Positions 34,421-45,539 of a stretch of DNA of 64,000 bases are shown piece by piece. Each line of letters starts with the position of its first letter. The first letter of the stretch is position 1. This stretch comes from Capra hircus (lineage: Eukaryota > Chordata > Mammalia > Artiodactyla > Bovidae): the NCBI RefSeq assembly GCF_001704415.2, contig NC_030808.1, positions 83,422,594-83,486,593 of the forward strand, read 5' to 3'. The notes under the pieces were generated by a model. That model was not told where the DNA came from. It saw only the letters and a list, made by a program, of their open reading frames with translations, and did not search any database. The position numbers and the translations under genes are program-made.

Positions 34421-35944
34421 CTGCATGACTGCATTCACATTCTCTCTTCTGCCCATCTCCTTAGACTTGTGATCTTTGGTACATACTTTTAAAGTCGCTG
34501 ACTGTGAGTAGGGGTGAAACCTGTGGTCACAGGACATCTTTCTTGGGCAATGTGCCTGAACCAGCTGGACTCACCCACTGCAGATGACTCACAGAGTCCA
34601 CATTGGTTTTACCTGTTCTGTGCCTTGTTTACCCTGGTTTTTCACTTGTTTTCTCAAGGATGCAGGAGGCCTTTCCATTTACCTTTGAGTGATCCAAACA
34701 AAGCCATCTAGTCATAATCGGGACTTTTTAAACATCCCTTCACTCAGATTTCTAAGTGGAATTGTTTCTTCAAGTGATATGGGCTTGGCTAATCTCTTTG
34801 TCCTGTAAATTGTTAAAGGAAAGAGGTGATGTTTGGATAGAATCTACTAAAATATGCTTGAGGTTTGTCTTTTCTCAGCACTTTCTCACCTTCTTTTGTA
34901 GCATAACCACACACTGACTTCTGGGTTATTGCCAGGTTCCTTATTCTGTGTAGTGGTATCATCCTCACAGGTTACCTCTGAGTCAGCTCTAACCAGATCT
35001 TCTTGCATACTAATTGAACCTGCTCTTTTACCCTGTTTTGGTTTGAGGGTTTAATTGTCTTTTGGGTGCTCAGCTCTCATTCTTAGAAGCGATGGTTTCA
35101 GTCCCCCCTCATTTCTTTAAAAGCAGAACTTCCTATAGGGTTTTTGCTGTGAGGCATGCTCAGGCCTTTGGTAATGGGCCAGCGAGGAATGGATCCAGAC
35201 AAAACAGTGAGACCCAACATTTTTTCAGCCTTGACATCTCCCTCCAGGGTTAGGGCCCAGGAGTCACCCTACTGTGTCCAAGAAGACATGGAACCCAGAT
35301 CATTAACCTAGAGATACAATGTAGCTGGAAGGGCTACATGACTTTTTTTGTAGTGGAAATTTTCAAGTACACAAAAAAGTAGGTTGACTAGTACAAGGGA
35401 CTCCCATGTGTCTATAGCTCAGTTCCAACAACCATTAACTTTCTGCCTTTCTTGTTTCACCTGGCTCGTTTCCCCATGCATGCACTCCACTCCTCTGCTA
35501 TTACTATCTGTGGATCTCTTCTGGGTTCCCTGATATGGCAGCATCACCCCTTCTTCACCATTTTCTTCTACAGTTGACATGCCCATCTTCCATTATAGCA
35601 GTAGAGTCTTTGGCGGGTGGGGGGTATGATAACTTGTTATTACAATAAAGGCTTTGAATTACAAGCTGCAACTTGACCATCCAGCCTTCTGAAATTTTCA
35701 GCATCTGAAAGAAACCAGGCAGACTTATGATCAGAGCACCGGATTTCAGCTATTTCTTTCTTATTATTTCTTTTTTTACTTTGGAGGTTTTGTTCCCTGA
35801 TTACCTTGAGTAGAAGCTGTATAGACTGAAAAACAAGCTGCAATTTGGAGATTTTTCAGTAAAGTTCTTTGCAGGCAACTAAAGGATTTGATAGTCATAG
35901 CTGGACAGCGATTATTCTAGCACCATGTGGACTGGAATATGTGG
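34421..35944. other. Unassigned intron sequence
   Basis: No repeat family or exon recognised; composition is ordinary for an intron. Confidence 0.5.
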
Positions 35945-36200
35945 ACTGGAAGGTGCTAAGACACAGGCTTTGGAGCCAGATGGAACTGGATTCAAATCTT
36001 GGCTCTAACAACTACTAACTGTGTGATACTAGTCAAGTTTCTTAGCCTTTCTGAATGTATCCTCTCATCTATAAAATGGATAATAATGATTCCTACCTCA
36101 CAAGAGTCCCTGGGAAGATGAATGAACCTGATGTATAGTAAGGACTTAGTGAGTGCCTGGAACATAGTAGGTGGTCAGAGCTTAGAAGCTATTAATAATA
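35945..36200 (+). repeat. MIR SINE
   Basis: One of the best-preserved MIR copies here: 'ctttggagccagatggaac', 'tcatctataaaatggataat', 'gtgcctggaacatagtaggt'. Confidence 0.9.
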
Positions 36201-36614
36201 TCCATTCATTTCAGTAATTTTCCAGCCATCTGGTATTGACTTATGTGTTATATTTATGGATCTCTTCTCCAAATCTATTTGGACCTATTACTCACATCTT
36301 TCCTCCAACATTGCAAGCATTTTAAGAACAGTTCTGAAGGTGTGATGCAGCATGCCAAATCCGGGGCAGCTGTGACCACCACAGGATGCCCGGGGAGCAT
36401 CCATTGGTAAAGTTCCCTAAGCCCAGAAAACTTGCACTATTCTTAATAAATTAGGTGCTGGACTTAGAAAAAAGTCAACAGAGATTTCCTGGCCAAGTTT
36501 TCCTATTTCTGTATTTGGCTAAAGTCAGACAGGTTCAATCAACCAAATGAGGTCTCTGAGCTCGGGCAAGACAAGCACAACCATTTTTCTCTGTATGTGT
36601 TGGCTGCAGCTAGA

Positions 36615-36825
36615 TTCTGGAGCCAGACTGCTTGAGTTTGAAGCCTGGCTCTTCTCTTTCCTACCCGGGTCACCTTGGGCCATTGTGTCTCCACTCCTCT
36701 TTTGTAAAACACCTCCCTACATTAAAGGTTTATTGTGAAGAGTTAAAGGAATAGTTAATGTAAACATTCAGAACTGTACTTAGCATATGGTAAGCTCTCA
36801 GTGAATGTTTTTGTTGATATCACAG
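36615..36825 (+). repeat. MIR SINE
   Basis: 'ttctggagccagactgcttg' and 'taagctctcagtgaatg' at the expected spacing. Confidence 0.8.
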
Positions 36826-36894
36826 AGGTGGTGGGGTAAATTCTGGGCTGCAGAATGTTTCCTAGGTTCAATCTTCAGTGGCTGAGCAGTTTTA

Positions 36895-37800
36895 CTTCTT
36901 ATATTCATCCTGCAAATATTTATTGATTTCCTACCATGCCACAGTGCTCTGAGTTCTGGACACAGGAGTGAACAAACCAGTCCAAGGAATTAGCATTGTA
37001 ACCTTCTTTGAGTGATGGTGACCAATGCCTCTATCTGGCCTTTGCTGTTTTGAATAAGCGCACTGGGTATTTGTCCCTAAGTTCTTCTAAATAACCCTGC
37101 TTGATTCATATCATATTATTCCCATATCATTATCCCAAAACAACAATCATGTGTTGTTAAGTACCTAATATGTGCTGTGTACTCTTAAAGAGCAGCTGAA
37201 AAAGAGCTGGTGCATGCCAACAAGTGTCTGTGGATAATGCGGGCAGCAGGCAGTAGATAGCTGATCACAACACAGTCAAGTTCATGTTTTGGTTGGAAAA
37301 GGCATAGAGTGTTATGGGAGCTCAGATGAGGGGCATCAAAATAAAATGGTGGAGTCAGAGAAAGTTTCCTGAAGTAGATGAACTCTAAAGGGTGGTTTGG
37401 AGTTAGTTCCAGAGTAGTGTGGGTACGTGGGGAGGGGTGAGGAGGTAAGGGGAGGGTTGATGAGGGAAGGATGGGGCTTTCTAGGCAGAGAGAGTGAGTA
37501 GAGAAGGTATGGAGGCTCAAAGCCATCTGACTGTTTGGAGAACTACAAAGGAGTCATTAGTGCAGTTACAGCAGAGGACAGGGTGACAGAGTGAGCGAGG
37601 AGGAGGCACAGTGTGAGCCAGGTAGTGAAAGACCTTTTGTGCATTTCTCAGGAGTTTGAACTTCCTCCTGAAGACAGCAGGGAGTCAAGAAAGGCTCTGA
37701 GGCTCTGAAGTGATATAGACATGAATAGACATCATGATGGAATTGCTGCTTCATCCGCAGTGTGGAGCATGACTTGGAGAGTTTAAAGGAAATCAAGGAG
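36895..37800 (+). repeat. L2 LINE remnants
   Basis: 'tgcaaatatttattgatttc' with 'gacacaggagtgaacaaacc' at 36900-37000, then L2-like purine-rich 3' sequence at about 37185-37800 ('gaggctctgaagtgatatag'). Confidence 0.65.
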
Positions 37801-38459
37801 ACCAGCTGTCCCAGTCAGAAAGCACCAAGGTCTGAACACACGGTGACAAGGAGGTGGTAGGGAAGGGCTCAGTGTTCCAAAGGTATTAAGAAGGAGGTGT
37901 GTTCTGTGGGACTTGGTGAATCATTGACTGGGTGGGAAGCAGGGGCTTTAAGCTTGTTGAAATCTTATAAACCACTGTAAATTAGGAGACTGTCACGTTG
38001 TCGTCATCTGGGGTCATCATGATTCCTTGTGTTACTATGAAAAGCTAAACCAGCGCAAATGTGGTAGCTTGGATGCTCAACATGGTCGGTGAGGGTGTGA
38101 GTGGGCCTTCTGTCGTGAGGCCTTTGAGGACATGGCAGTCCTCTGTCTTGACTCAGGTCAGTGTCATTCACACAGTTCCAGCCAAGCAGATCACTGCATC
38201 CCCTAGTTCACTGGTTCATTTATTCTTTTATCTTACTGGCCAAATATTTATGGAATGCCTGCTAAGTGATCTCATGGAGCTTATGTAACGGTAGGCATGG
38301 GTGGAAGAAGAAGGAATCATATATTAACGTAAAGAAAGAAAATACTTTCAGATAGAGGTAAGTGGTTTTAAAAAATGAAAACAGAGTGAGGGAGAGGGCC
38401 TGGGAGGTTGGCTAAGAGCTTTGCCCTGGGAGGAACATCCCAGGGAAGGGTGCCGAGAT

Positions 38460-39640
38460 AGCAGCTAGTTTGGTTGCTCACCTGGATTACAGCAGTCGCT
38501 CCGTAACTGGTCTCCTTGCCTTCCCTATTCTCTGCCATTTTCGACACCACAGCTGAAGCAATCCTTTCAAAAATATGAATGAGATCCTCTCCTCAAAACC
38601 CTTCTGCACACCCCATGTCATAATGAGTAAAAGACAAAGCACCCACAATGGCAGCAAGGCCCTCCCTGGTCAGACCCTCTTCTTTCCTCTATGATCATGT
38701 CTCCTCCTTTCCTCCCTTTCTCTGCTGCAGCCCCAGTGGCTTCCTCCTGCTGCCTGAACATGTCAAACATGCTCCCATCTTTCTGCCAAGTGCTGCATGA
38801 TTGTCCTTCACTTTAGGTTTTGGCTCTTGTGTCATGTTGGTGGCCTCTGCCTGGCATAAAGCAGAATTCCAGACTCAAAAGAAAGCAGGTCTTCAACATA
38901 AAGCATACTCTTTGCACAAACAGTTTAGGCATCATGAGTCATTATTTTTTTTTTTTAAATTTTTGGGGGGTTGCTCTGGGTCTTCACTGCAGTGCTCAGA
39001 CTTCTCGTTGAAGTGGCTTCTCTTGTGGAGCACAGGCTCTAGGCATGCAGGCTCAGTAGTTGCAGCTTGAGGGCTCTAGAGCACAGGCTCAGTAGTTGTG
39101 TCTCCTGGGCTTAGGTGCTCCATGGAATGTGGAATCTTCTCAGACCAGGGATTGAACCCATAACCCCTGCACTGGCAGGCAGATTCTTATCCACTATACC
39201 ACCAGGGAAGTCCCTTGAGTCATTCTAATTAAGGATGATAGGAACCCTCCTGACTTTCCCAAGTGCCAGCCACGGACCGGCCTTGCAAACAGACCTTTCT
39301 AAGGACGATAGTCTCAGGCTGCTATGCTCACTTTTCTGCACAGCACGGCTAGCACCTTCCCAGTGAGCTCTTCTCTCACCGCCCTCTTTAAAATAGCAGC
39401 TCCTCCACCAGCACTCCCCACCCTCCTCTCCCTGTTTACTTTTTCTCCATAGCACTCATCACTGACTAAGATACTATATCATCTACATATTTGTTTATTG
39501 CCTGCATCTCCTACTAAAATGTAAGCTTCATGAGGGGAGGGATTTTTGCCTGGTTTGTTTACTCCCAAACCCCCAGCACCTGGACAGTGCTTGGTACATG
39601 GCAGGTACTCAATAATATATGATGAATGAATTAAAAACAG
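38460..39640 (+). repeat. L2 LINE remnant split by a CHR-type SINE
   Basis: L2 3' sequence ('gcaatcctttcaaaaatatg', 'aatgtaagcttcatgagggg', ending 'ggtactcaataatatatg') is interrupted at 38946-39215 by an antisense CHR SINE ('gaccagggattgaaccc', 'accagggaagtcc'). Confidence 0.8.
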
Positions 39641-39964
39641 GAAAACATGGCACATGTGGTTAGAACAAAACAAGCTGTGCTGAAAGAGGTAGGAGATGCG
39701 GTTGCTGAGCTAATGAGTTGAGAGCAGACAGGGACCTTGTGGGCTGCAGGAAACAGCTTAGACAAACATATTTCTTAAGTCTCATGATCTCTCCATAGGA
39801 TTGCCCAAACCAGATCTTTACCATTTTCTCAACCTCAACTCACTCTCCTCTCTCCTTGGGGCAACATGTCTATCTCTTTTCCTTTTCATTTAGTTGACAG
39901 GATAATTCAGTCTCCAATTCTGTCCAGTGTAACACTTCATGCTCTTCTGCCCTAGAATTTATCA

Positions 39965-40033
39965 CAGTTGTAATAAGTTAATTATTACATTAATAATAAT
40001 TAATAATTAATAATAATAGTTAATAATTCATTT
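39965..40033. repeat. AT-rich (TTAATAATAA)n low-complexity tract
   Basis: TAATTATTA and AATAATTAATAATT units repeat over about 65 bp, partly self-complementary. Confidence 0.9.
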
Positions 40034-40343
40034 AGTATCTGAGTTCTCCACTGAACTGAAAAATCCTATCTTGTTAATGCTATATCCTCAGTGCCTAACC
40101 CAGAATTCAACAAATATCTGAATGAATGACTTGCTTTTCTTCAGAGTGCAGATGACGCTGGACTAGGCTAGGCCTCCTGGGGACCTTGAACCACCCCAGC
40201 GCTTTCCCATGCTCTCAGCCTAAAACCTGATCACCACTTATTTCCCTAACCTCTCCCCAGATTTGAAGCACACAGTGCCAGGTAAATCCCGGCCTCTCCA
40301 TGACTCAGTTTCTGATGCTTGGCTGTGGATGTTCACTTTGCAG

Positions 40344-40535
40344 GAGTCCTTGGAAAAGGCCCAGCTGCTTGCAGTAATTGGGGACCAGCTTATCCAAAGC
40401 CACCATTATGCAGTGGACTTCATCAGACCCAGGTGTGCGGAGCTCAGGCACCTTTGTGATGACTTCATCAATGAAAACAAAAAGAAACATGACATTTTAG
40501 AAAAGTCCTTGGAGTTGCATAGAAGGTTGGACAAG
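40344..40535 (+). CDS. MCF2L2: MCF2L2 exon H (spectrin-like region)
   Basis: The exon is 192 bp, 64 codons, phase 0 at both ends, with acceptor actttgcag and donor gtgagc. It encodes residues 280-343, beginning ESLEKAQLLAVIGDQLIQSH. It includes YAVDFIRPRCAELRHLCDDF and ends LELHRRLDK. The 'RC.ELR.L.D' motif is conserved in all three DBL paralogues. Reading upstream of the acceptor stays open for some codons, but that part is intronic by homology. Confidence 0.95.
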
Positions 40536-42926
40536 GTGAGCAAAACTAAGCCGTGACCATAATGTGTGCAAAATGTCCTGTGAAGAAGTCTTAATCATAT
40601 TTGCCCTCCCTACTCTCATTATTGTTGAGAGGATAAAGTGCTTCATGTGGAACAGCACTCAAGAGGCATTAAAAACTGTACCAATCTGAAGTTATAGAAG
40701 TACTGAAGGTGAAAAATGCCCTAGCCATCCACCACATCCCATTTGAATGAAAAAAAGTCCACATCTTCTGTGTGGACTCAGACTTAAAGTGTGTTTTGAC
40801 CTGACCCAGCCTTTCTTGATGCCCCATCAAGTGTACAGAGAATGAAGCACTATAGTTGCAAAGTGCTTCTCCTCATTAAAGGCATCAGATTGTGAATCCT
40901 TTTGAAGGAGCCTAAGTAATAATGACCATTATACACTCCTACTATATATTGAGTACCTACTGTGTTTCTACCAGGAGCATAATTGCATCATCTATTTAAT
41001 CCTTAATATAACCTGTGAGGAAGATAATAATGGCCTCATTTAAGAGATAGAAATTGATATTCAACATAGTTGAATGTGTCAATGAGTCACAGCATTTAGT
41101 ACATAAGGTGAGCGTGCTATAATTGCAGATTTCCTGATGGACCACTCTGCAGACTCTGATTCAGTAAGTCTGGGATGATGCCCAAAAATCAATATTTTCA
41201 TCAAGTGTCCAGGTGATTTGATGCAGGTGGTACCTAGACAACACTGAGGAACCCTGGAATAAAAGGTTGCCCAAGACCACACATGGGGTAAATAGGGGAT
41301 TGCAGATTTCGGGTCAGGATGGCTAAATTCCAAGACTCAGACTCCTTAGACTAGACTGCAACTCTGTATGCAGAGTGCTCACGGGGAGGGGGTGCCTCCG
41401 CCCACACCCCACTGCCCTTCAGTGGTGATCTCTGAGGCAGGTGGCCAGTCAGCAGGGGCCTTGACTTCTGGAGCCTTCCCTATCAGCTGTTCCAGCCAAC
41501 ACAGGGCTCATACCATGAGTCAGCATGCTCCATTCCCACAGTTGTTTCTCTCTGATAGCTGGGAGCACCCGCCCAGGCTGTTTACATCATCCCATTGCCA
41601 CAGGGATTTTAGTGTCAAGGAAATACAGCTGCTCCCGAAGCAAGTGGCTCAGAAGGGCCTGGAGCACAGCCTGCTCTGTGTGCTGTGCTCTTAGCAAGAT
41701 TAGCTAGCTGCTGTTTCCCTCACTCCATTTCTGCTCCAGACATAATAGCCTAATGCAATCTGTGGGGGGTGGGTGTGTGTGTGTGTGTGTGTGTGTCAGG
41801 GAACAAGTAGCTGCTGTGACTCTGCAGAAGACCCGATCCTAGTATTTTCTGCAGATATAGGCATGATTTTAAAGAGAAAGTTTTCACAGTATGTATCAAA
41901 GCATAATTTCATATTATTTTGAAAATTCAAAAATATCAGAAGGAGGAGGAAAACAATTATTCATGGATGCTACTTACATTCCACTCCCCTCCTCATCCCC
42001 ACACAATGGGAATCATCCATTTTAATATATCTTTATATGATTTCTTTGTAATTCTAAAAGTAGTACACATTCGGTGTAGGTAATTTAGGGGAAAAGTCAA
42101 GACAAACTTAAGTTGCCTATAATTTTCCCACTTAGAGATAACTACTTCAGAGCTCCATTTGGATCTTTTTTCTCTGTACAGTTATTTTACATACCTCTTC
42201 AGGTCACGCAATAAATGGTAATGCAGATGTACTTGCAAGGGTAGCTTCTTTTCATATAAATATTTAGAAAAGGACCCTTGTTTGTTTAAGTTTTTTAAAA
42301 ATCAAATTGTTAGAATTCTTTACCTATGTGATTTCATCCCGGCATTCTGGAAAGTTTAAGTACTGCTGTTCTGAGTCAAGAGTTTTGCATCCTTAGATTC
42401 TTCCCTTGGAAAGACAAATAGAAATGTGGACAGAGGAAAATGGTATTCTTGTTAAAGGAGACATTCCCTCTATCAGGAGGGCATGGAGGGCCCAGGTCTG
42501 AAGTCTCATTTTTCACTCTGTGCTCTTGTAACCAATTAAGATGCAAGAAAAGTGGCCTAGAGGTTAGACCCAAAAAGCCATTTGTGGTATTTTTCAATGG
42601 TTAGACCAAACATAGAAACAACTCAACTCTCTCCTCTTAGAGATGTGGCAACTATTGTCAGCGGAGAAGAATGTTTATGTGATTTATTTTTTTATTAAGT
42701 AACTTTCCTAAAAAGTCTGCAGATATAAAATTGATTTGGCCTTGTCCACCTCATGGTTATATTTTTGGACCTCTAAACTTGATCCTGGATGACATTACAT
42801 CTCATGATGATTGCCTGTTGTCTCAGAATCCTTATGGACCCCATATGAGCTTGGACCTCCTGAGGATGGTGGTGGCTGAGCTCTGGGCAGGCTAACTGCA
42901 CAGGGCACTGTGTTTCTTTCCAAAAG
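40536..42926. other. Intron between exons H and I
   Basis: Mostly unassigned. It contains a (TG)n microsatellite at 41771-41796 and degenerate MIR/L2-like traces near 40940-41330. Confidence 0.6.
41771..41796. repeat. (TG)n microsatellite
   Basis: About 12 TG units after a G-rich stretch (tgtggggggtggg). Likely polymorphic. Confidence 0.93.
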
Positions 42927-43118
42927 GTCAGCCAGTGGTGTGAAGCAGGAGTCTACCTCTTGGCTTCCCAAGCTGTAGACAAGTGCCAGTCCCGAGAGGG
43001 TGTTGACATTGCCTTGAATGACATTGAGACATTCCTGGGCACAGCAAAGGAGTACCAGTTGCCCAGCTCCAAGGACTTTTACAACCAGTATGAGTTGATG
43101 CTCACTCTTGATATAAAG
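42927..43118 (+). CDS. MCF2L2: MCF2L2 exon I (spectrin-like region)
   Basis: The exon is 192 bp, 64 codons, the same length as exon H and also phase 0 at both ends, with acceptor ttccaaaag and donor gtaatg. It encodes residues 344-407. It contains WCEAGVYLLASQAVDKCQS, the most conserved stretch of the spectrin-like region, and REGVDIALNDIETFLGTAKE, ending in MLTLDIK. The intron to exon J is 10.1 kb and holds an ancient L1 and a BovB LINE. Confidence 0.95.
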
Positions 43119-43314
43119 GTAATGTTTCTGAGTTATTTTGATCTGTGGTTGGGAAAGGGATGTGGGGGGACATTGCATGTTGCCCAAGCAAATTTATGTT
43201 GAATGTACTGAGAAGATTAACCAGCTCTCAAGTGGCCTCTTAGACTCCTGGTCTGTGCTTCCTGGAAAACTGACCCTTCATGTCTTGATTCAAATAACTT
43301 TCATTCTCTGTCAT

Positions 43315-43900
43315 TCATTTCTCTGCAAATACTTGTGAGCATCTCTGACATATCATGCTCTGTGCTGAAGGCCAAGGACACAGTTATGAGCAGAAATAGA
43401 TGTGGTTCCATCCTTCACTGAACTTACAGTTTATGTACAGGAGAGGCTGACATTAATAAATATCAAATACAAAACACAAAAATGTATTGCAAACCAAGAT
43501 AAGTGCTTAAGAGGATGTATTCAGGGTTCTATTGGGTATAAAACAGAGGAACTTGACCTGGACTGAGGGTCAGGGAAGTTCCCTGGGAAGATTCACTTGA
43601 GCCAAGGCCCGGAAAATGAATAGAGAAGATGGGAGAGGCTTTCCAGATTGAAGGATCAGCATGTGCAAGGTTTCAGGGCTGAAGGGAGCCTGGCACAAGT
43701 TCAGAACCCCAAATTCAGAACAATTGGAGTACAGAACACAAAGGGTGTTTGGGGTGAGATTAGAGAGGGGTACATGAGCTGGGGCTTTGTGGGGCATATG
43801 AAGGAGTTTGGTCTTTATTCTGAGAAACACTGAAGGATTTAAGAAGGAGAATAACTGGATCAGATTTGCATTTCGAGAGGAGCACTTGTTCTGCGAAGCC
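43315..43900 (+). repeat. L2 LINE remnant
   Basis: 'gaaggccaaggacacagtta', 'ccttcactgaacttacag', 'aggaccag'-type L2 3' features, then 'gctttccagattgaaggatc' and 'ggtctttattctgagaaaca'. Confidence 0.75.
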
Positions 43901-44920
43901 AACAGAATTATAGACAATACACTTTCCTCTTAGAGCCATATCACCTTGTATGTGCTTCTTCTGAAGGGGCTTTTTTAAACCTCTTTTGAGTCACAGACCC
44001 TTTTGAGAATCTGATACACATATTTTTACGGTTCTGTACTCAGAATGATTGAATGGAACTTGATGTAGGTACTGTTTACAAAGATATGGGCAGAATTTAG
44101 GAAACCCAATATGGATGGTGAAGCACCCCGGACTAGCAAGAAATAGGGAACAGTTACCACCACTAGGCCTGAAAGACAAATGGGAACTCAAGAAGCACTA
44201 TAGCTGTGGCTGTAAGAGAGATAGCCCATAAGACCTGTGGCCTTGGGCAGAGGCCACAGCCGGTGGGGAAATATATAGCCCTACTTTTCTCTCCCTCTCA
44301 GATTTCCTAGTGGTTCATCTCACTGGCCAAATCCAACTAAAAGCCCATGGGCCTCTAGTGAGCCCATTTGATGGCGACTGTAGAGGTCGGCTTCCTGGGA
44401 CACAGAGCAGTGTAGAGAAGATGTAATGGGGGAACAAACAAGGAATGCCCAGTATGTATAGCTTTTATGATTAATTTTAAGGGAACACCTTGAAGGATAT
44501 CCATGGATCCAGGCTAAGATCCTTTGCTCCAAAATGATACATAGCAAACTGTATTCTAGTTATTTATTTTTAATGTCTGTCTTGTTTATTATACTGGAAG
44601 CTGCAGTGAGGTAAGAGCCTCACCCACCTCTGTGTTCCTGTGCCTAGCCTGTGCCTCGTATCTTACAGTCCATGTTTGTTGAACAAATGCACAGGCAGGT
44701 GGCAAGTGGGCCAAGTACAGTGAGGGCAGCTTGTTGTGGGGTTGTGCCTCAGTCATAGTCTTTCCCTGACTCTTCCTGGTGTGTTTTGGTGTTAAGATAT
44801 GATCTTAAAGTGGTGTTGGGGGTAGTTAGGATGGTCCCCTTTCCCTAACACAGGGACCCTTCTACTTCCCTACAGAGAGGACAAAGAGAAGGTGCATCTA
44901 GCATCTGTGCTATATTGTAG

Positions 44921-45106
44921 ACCCAGGATTTGGCAGCCTCAGATCGTATTCCCAAAGCAGAACGGTCTCATTTAGCTCCACGTCCATTAGCTGCACAAAC
45001 AAGTTTATCAGGTCAACCAGGGAGACTTGTGGCCACAGATGCCATTTTGGCCAACACCAGCAAATGTTATAGCCACATCTCCCACCAGAAAATGAGTGAA
45101 ACTTAA
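44921..45106 (+). other. Coding-like stretch of unknown origin (62 codons)
   Basis: Open in frame 1 from 44921 (after a tag at 44918-44920) to a taa at 45104-45106. The reading is compositionally protein-like (for example APRPLAAQTSLSGQPGRLVA). It also follows a possible acceptor, cccag. It is not part of MCF2L2, because exon I joins exon J without it. It could be a processed-pseudogene fragment, an unannotated exon or chance. Confidence 0.25.
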
Positions 45107-45539
45107 AAAACCACTTCCAAGAAATAGGCAGAAACAAGGAGGAAGGAGGAGGCCAGAGAGAAATTTAATTTTAAAACCCAAAATGGACCCTCCAAGTCCC
45201 CCAAACCCATCTTTTTCTTCTTTTGGTTTGGAGTAAAATTCTAGATGTTAATATTCAGATATCCTATTCTGTCAGAGAGTTTTATCCACTGAGGAGTAAT
45301 GACTTGGTTGTCAAAATGAGTATTCTATAGATATAGAAATAATCCTTGTTATATGCATATACACACATTGGTATAGATACATGTATCTCCTTAGTTGGAC
45401 AGTTGGTTCCAGGCATAGAAACAAGACCCCTAGTATCAATGAGCACACCCACCTCTGATATCTTAGTTTCTAATACCATTCTCCAGTTAAAGAGAACTGG
45501 GCTCCTTGGAGAAATGGCCATATCTAAGACTGGGAAAGG

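Noticed and set aside
37185..37800. 113- and 76-codon minus-strand frames as genes
   Set aside because: They fall in an L2-like remnant, show no conserved motif and no splice context.
40263..40343. Coding extension upstream of exon H
   Set aside because: The frame is open upstream, but the acceptor at 40341-40343 and homology with exon G's end place the start at 40344.
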